DNA from: Gammaproteobacteria bacterium
Lineage (GTDB): Bacteria; Pseudomonadota; Gammaproteobacteria; UBA9214
Length of the DNA: 8,180 nucleotides
Direction of reading: 5' to 3'
Assembly: GCA_029864225.1 (NCBI GenBank)
Contig: JAOTTU010000086.1
Location: 1-8,180 of the forward strand
Part shown: one piece after another, positions 5,380 through 8,180 of the stretch
How the letters are laid out: the number at the start of each line of letters is the position of its first letter
How positions within the stretch are numbered: position 1 is the first letter of the stretch
Position numbers and translations under genes: made by a program
Notes under the pieces: generated by a model
What the model saw: the letters and a program-made list of their open reading frames with translations, nothing else
Database searches by the model: none
Told to the model about the DNA's origin: nothing

Positions 5380-5649
5380 TCATTCGGCCGCACGCTCGGC
5401 CTGGGTTTCCTGGGCAATGCTGTCGGCATCAGAGCCAAGCTCATCCGGGCCTACCTCACCGGTCCCACCCATCGACTGTATGCAACCATCAATGTATTCC
5501 GCCACCTGCTCCGGCTGGATATCGTAATCAACAGCCTCCTGTTTGCAGTTTGCCCTGATTTCCTCCTGTGACCCGGCTGTAGCCAGGGCACCCGCCACCA
5601 CAAAAAATACACTCAAGCCGATCACGACGACACCATTCGATACTGACAT
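5380..5649 (-). CDS. small exported or membrane-anchored protein with two cysteines
   Basis: An 89-residue protein. A hydrophobic N-terminal segment (residues 6-25, VVVIGLSVFFVVAGALATAG) is either a signal peptide, cleaved near 24-27, or a membrane anchor; the n-region lacks the usual Lys/Arg. The mature part has Cys-35 and Cys-56 within CKQEAVDYDIQPEQVAEYIDGC, a spacing that could form one disulfide across a helical hairpin in the periplasm, and then an acidic tail. It recalls small Cys-x(~20)-Cys periplasmic proteins, but I do not recognise a named family. The start is firm: AGGAGA lies about 8 bases upstream of the ATG on the minus strand. The gene is divergent from the LysR gene, which begins 199 bases away. 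Confidence 0.75.
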   Translation of the reverse strand: MSVSNGVVVIGLSVFFVVAGALATAGSQEEIRANCKQEAVDYDIQPEQVAEYIDGCIQSMGGTGEVGPDELGSDADSIAQETQAERAAE

Positions 5650-5756
5650 GTGATTTTCTCCTGTGTTCTAATTCGCGCTCATCCGCGATGAAACGGAAAC
5701 CAACCAAGCATCGTTAACTCCGCATACACATCGATACCGGAGGATTCACACGCCGC

Positions 5757-5786
5757 TTGACAAGGCTCTTAATAGAGCCATACACC
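5757..5786 (+). promoter_or_regulatory. putative LysR-gene promoter with an operator-like repeat in the spacer
   Basis: A perfect -35 box TTGACA (5757-5762) is followed by an inverted repeat GGCTCT-TAAT-AGAGCC (5764-5779). Weak -10 candidates follow directly (CATACA 5779-5784 or TACACC 5781-5786). The start codon is at 5849, giving a leader of about 60 bases. The repeat fills the promoter spacer, where a bound repressor or activator would directly control RNA polymerase; self-control by the LysR protein is a natural but unproven guess. Confidence 0.45.
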
Positions 5787-5848
5787 AGCCATGGCAAATG
5801 AAATATAGTAATCTTCACGACAAGTATTATTCATAGAGGCGTGCGCGC

Positions 5849-6691
5849 ATGGATATCGAGCTACTCAGGACCTTCCTGGAAGTCTCACGGCTGCGGCATT
5901 TCGGCAGGGCCGGAGATAAGCTGCACATCACCCAGTCTGCCGTCAGCGTCCGCATCCGGCAGCTCGAGGAGAGCCTGGGGGTATCCCTGCTTACCCGCAA
6001 TCGCAACAATATCCAGCTCACGCCGGATGGTCAGCGGCTTAAGACGCATGCAGAGACCATCGTCAACACCTGGGTGCGTGCATGCCAGGAAACCGGCCTG
6101 GGACCTGAATATTCAAGCACCCTTGCACTCGGTGCCACATGGGACCTGTGGGACATTTTCCTCAACAAATGGCTGACCGGGGCACGCAGGGACTTGCCCG
6201 GGATCGCGCTGCAAATCGAGTCCCATGCTGCCGAGACTCTGGCTCGCAAGCTGCTGGACGGATTACTTGACCTGGTACTTACATTTGATCCACCGCAGCT
6301 GGCGGACATGGAAATTCGGGAAGTTGCCGTCATCAAACTGGTAATGGTGTCTACCCGCCAGGGACAAGCGGTCAGCAGCGCACTGGCCAATAACTACATC
6401 ATGGTTGACTGGGGCACACAGTTCGCCCTGAATCATGCGCGACATTTTCCGGAGGCTCCCGCACCGGCGATACGCATGAGTCAGGGCGCCCTGGCATTCA
6501 GCTACTTGATGGCCCATGACGGGGCCGCCTACCTGGCAGAACAGTCTTTGCGGACCTGCGCCGGCGATCAGCGTCTCTTCCGGGTCAAGCAGGCCCCGGT
6601 CCTGGAGCGGACCGCCTATGCGGTGTATCGACCGGACGCTGCCCGCGACACCGGCATGCAAACAGCCATTACTTTATTAAAAACATGCTGA
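5849..6691 (+). CDS. LysR-family transcriptional regulator, HdfR-like
   Basis: A 280-residue DNA-binding regulator. The N-terminal winged helix-turn-helix (about 1-60) is clear: LLRTFLEVSRLRHFGRAGDK, then ITQSAVSVRIRQLEESLGVS and LLTRNRNNIQLTPDGQRL. The exact wording (ELLRTFLEVSRLRHFGRAG, TRNRNNIQLT) is close to E. coli HdfR as I remember it, a regulator of flhDC and other genes. A linker helix (62-80) leads to the effector-binding domain (about 90-280), including the YIMVDWGTQFA segment (183-193) also typical of the HdfR group. LysR proteins usually act as tetramers and bind T-N11-A sites. GAGG lies about 10 bases upstream of the ATG. It is divergent from the two-cysteine protein gene and 253 bases before gltA, with a weak terminator between. 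Its targets and inducer are unknown. Confidence 0.93.
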   Translation: MDIELLRTFLEVSRLRHFGRAGDKLHITQSAVSVRIRQLEESLGVSLLTRNRNNIQLTPDGQRLKTHAETIVNTWVRACQETGLGPEYSSTLALGATWDLWDIFLNKWLTGARRDLPGIALQIESHAAETLARKLLDGLLDLVLTFDPPQLADMEIREVAVIKLVMVSTRQGQAVSSALANNYIMVDWGTQFALNHARHFPEAPAPAIRMSQGALAFSYLMAHDGAAYLAEQSLRTCAGDQRLFRVKQAPVLERTAYAVYRPDAARDTGMQTAITLLKTC

Positions 6692-6695
6692 TCCC

Positions 6696-6722
6696 GCTGC
6701 CAAGCAGCAGGCAGTCTTTTCT
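6696..6722 (+). terminator. weak terminator after the LysR gene
   Basis: CTGCC (6697-6701) can pair with GGCAG (6710-6714), or alternatively GCTGC (6696-6700) with GCAGC (6704-6708). The sequence TCTTTTCT follows at once. It starts 5 bases after the LysR stop codon, the right place for an intrinsic terminator, but the stem is only 5 bp. GGCAGT (6710-6715) can also pair with ACTGCC (6725-6730). Confidence 0.45.
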
Positions 6723-6786
6723 ATACTGCCGTGACCGCCAGGCGCCAGCTACCACCGGCGCGCGGTTACAGGCATGACAAACCATA

Positions 6787-6802
6787 CCGGGCAGCTGCCC
6801 GG
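6787..6802. promoter_or_regulatory. 16-base perfect palindrome upstream of gltA
   Basis: CCGGGCAGCTGCCCGG is a perfect palindrome 143 bases before the gltA start, and it overlaps a second palindrome TGCCCGGGCA (6796-6805). It could be a protein-binding site controlling gltA, or a hairpin in a long leader. No clear promoter boxes were found near it, so its role is unassigned. Confidence 0.35.
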
Positions 6803-6944
6803 GCAATCCGCAGCCACAAATTTTCTATCAGGTGACTTCCCGCAGAGACATTGCTGGCGCATCATGTACCGACAAACCCGGCGATACGCAGCAGCCATCC
6901 TGTGGTGTTGATGCTTCGCCCCGGCAGACAAAGGAGCAGGTGTG

Positions 6945-8180
6945 ATGAACGAAAAAGTGTCCCTCAGGGTTGATTCCGAGGAATTCGAGTTTCCTGTGCT
7001 ACGGGGTACCGAAGGGGAAAGGGCTATAGATATACGCCAATTGCGCGCCAGGACCGGCCTGATCACCCTGGACCCGGGCTACGGTAACACCGGCAGCTGT
7101 GAGAGCGCGATCACCTACATTGATGGCGAAAAAGGGATTCTGCGTTACCGGGGGATCCCCATCGAGCAGTTCGAGAACAATCCCAATTTCGTGGAGGTGG
7201 CCTGGCTGCTGATTTTTGGAAAACAGCCCACCAGCGAGGAATATGGCCGTTTCAGCTCGGCGCTAACCGGCACCGCTAACATCGACGAGGCAATGAAGCA
7301 TAATTTCGAGGGCTTTCCGCGCGCAGCACCCCCCATGGCAATCCTTTCAGCCATGATCAATGCGCTGTCCTGCTTCCATCCCGAGTTCCATGACCTGGAG
7401 GATCGCGACGAGTTCGAAGCAGCCGCTGCGCGGCTCATCAGCAAGGTAAGGACGATAGCGGCATTTGCCTATCGCAGGTCTCGCGGATACCCCTATATCT
7501 ACCCCGACCCGGGGCTCCGCTATGTGGCCAATTTCCTGCACATGATGTTTTCGCAGCCGTATGACCAGTACCTGTGCGATGACAGCATACGCGACGCACT
7601 CAACCTGGTGCTTATCCTGCATGCAGACCATGAACAGAACTGCAGCACCTCGACGGTACGCATGGTAGGTTCGAGCAAGGCAAACCTGTTCGCTTCCTGT
7701 GCAGCCGGCGTGTGTGCCCTGTGGGGCCCGCTGCATGGCGGGGCAAATGTAAAAGTCCTGCAAATGCTCGAACAAATTCACCAGGGCCGGATTACCCCGG
7801 AGGAATATGTACGCCTTGCCAAGGACAAAAACAGCAATGTTCGCCTGATGGGCTTCGGCCATCGGGTCTACAAGAACTTCGACCCGCGCGCCATCGTACT
7901 GCAAAGGACAGCCGAGCGGCTGCTCGCGGATCTCGGCAAGAACGACCCGCTACTGAATATCGCCCGCAAGCTGGAAGAAATCGCGCTGAGCGACAGCTAT
8001 TTCATCGAGCGCAAGCTCTATCCGAATGTCGATTTCTACAGCGGCATCATACTAAGGGCAATCGGTATACCCACGAACATGTTCACGGTCATCTTCGCTA
8101 TTGGACGGCTGCCTGGCTGGATTGCCCATTGGCGCGAACAGAGTGAAGCCGCGGATGCGAAGATCTCCCGTCCACGGCAG
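6945..8180 (+). CDS. gltA: citrate synthase (type II), C-terminus cut by the window end
   Basis: Catalyses condensation of acetyl-CoA and oxaloacetate to citrate, the entry step of the TCA cycle, in the cytoplasm. The frame runs 412 codons without a stop to the window edge; E. coli GltA is about 427 residues, so roughly 15 residues are missing. All three catalytic residues are in place: His-264 in GPLHGGAN, His-306 in the signature GFGHRVYKNFDPR, and Asp-363 in PNVDFYSG. The segments TLDPGYGNTGSCESAITYID and LILHADHEQNCSTSTVRMVG are typical of the hexameric, NADH-sensitive GltA type of Gram-negative bacteria; allosteric control is known for that type and inferred here. AAGGAG (6931-6936) lies 8 bases before the ATG at 6945; a GTG directly before it (6942) is less likely. 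It seems to form its own transcription unit. Confidence 0.97.
   Translation, partial: MNEKVSLRVDSEEFEFPVLRGTEGERAIDIRQLRARTGLITLDPGYGNTGSCESAITYIDGEKGILRYRGIPIEQFENNPNFVEVAWLLIFGKQPTSEEYGRFSSALTGTANIDEAMKHNFEGFPRAAPPMAILSAMINALSCFHPEFHDLEDRDEFEAAAARLISKVRTIAAFAYRRSRGYPYIYPDPGLRYVANFLHMMFSQPYDQYLCDDSIRDALNLVLILHADHEQNCSTSTVRMVGSSKANLFASCAAGVCALWGPLHGGANVKVLQMLEQIHQGRITPEEYVRLAKDKNSNVRLMGFGHRVYKNFDPRAIVLQRTAERLLADLGKNDPLLNIARKLEEIALSDSYFIERKLYPNVDFYSGIILRAIGIPTNMFTVIFAIGRLPGWIAHWREQSEAADAKISRPRQ

Noticed and set aside
4957..5571. 204-codon plus-strand frame over the two small minus-strand genes
   Set aside because: The minus-strand genes have proper ribosome binding sites, and one has a signal-like start; the plus-strand product is rich in Ser/Arg/Pro and has no family features.
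7712..8146. 144-codon plus-strand frame inside gltA
   Set aside because: It overlaps the citrate synthase frame, whose catalytic residues are all present; the alternative product has no features.

Overview
The window looks like chromosomal DNA from a free-living, Gram-negative gammaproteobacterium. This rests on moderately GC-rich genes, a type II (GltA-like) citrate synthase, a LysR regulator close to HdfR, and small proteins with DUF5658, DUF2934 and SCP2-type signatures. A sulfur-oxidising or Chromatiales-like host would fit the YeiH-type 'sulfate exporter' homologue, but that is inference and nothing here proves it. No mobile element, tRNA, rRNA, CRISPR array or phage gene was seen.

Layout. 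The left edge (1-28, minus) holds the first nine codons of a gene behind a strong ribosome binding site; its start resembles SCP2 sterol-carrier-like proteins. A roughly 600-base, AT-rich divergent intergenic region follows, then a DUF5658-type membrane protein (631-1101, plus). It converges on a coiled-coil DUF2934 protein (1128-1520, minus), which has a good sigma70-like promoter at 1610-1637.

The centre is a plus-strand cluster. It starts with a 527-residue YeiH/UPF0324-family membrane transporter (1985-3568) carrying an unusual ~100-residue hydrophilic insert before its last two membrane segments. A 42-residue single-span membrane microprotein follows (3584-3712). After a strong hairpin come a UspA-family protein (3799-4266) and, overlapping it by 8 bases, an SRPBCC-like protein with a C-terminal membrane anchor (4259-4861). 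The arrangement suggests a transporter with a small membrane partner and stress/nucleotide-sensing accessory proteins. The transported substrate cannot be read from the sequence.

On the minus strand lie an unrecognised basic/acidic 116-residue protein (4926-5276) and a small exported or anchored two-cysteine protein (5380-5649). Divergent from these is an HdfR-like LysR regulator (5849-6691). Its putative promoter has a perfect TTGACA box and an inverted repeat inside the spacer. The window ends in a nearly complete citrate synthase gene, gltA (6945-8180, C-terminus cut off).

The most interesting part is the transporter cluster: the modified YeiH-like protein, its microprotein, the UspA/SRPBCC pair, and a LysR-box-like dyad upstream.
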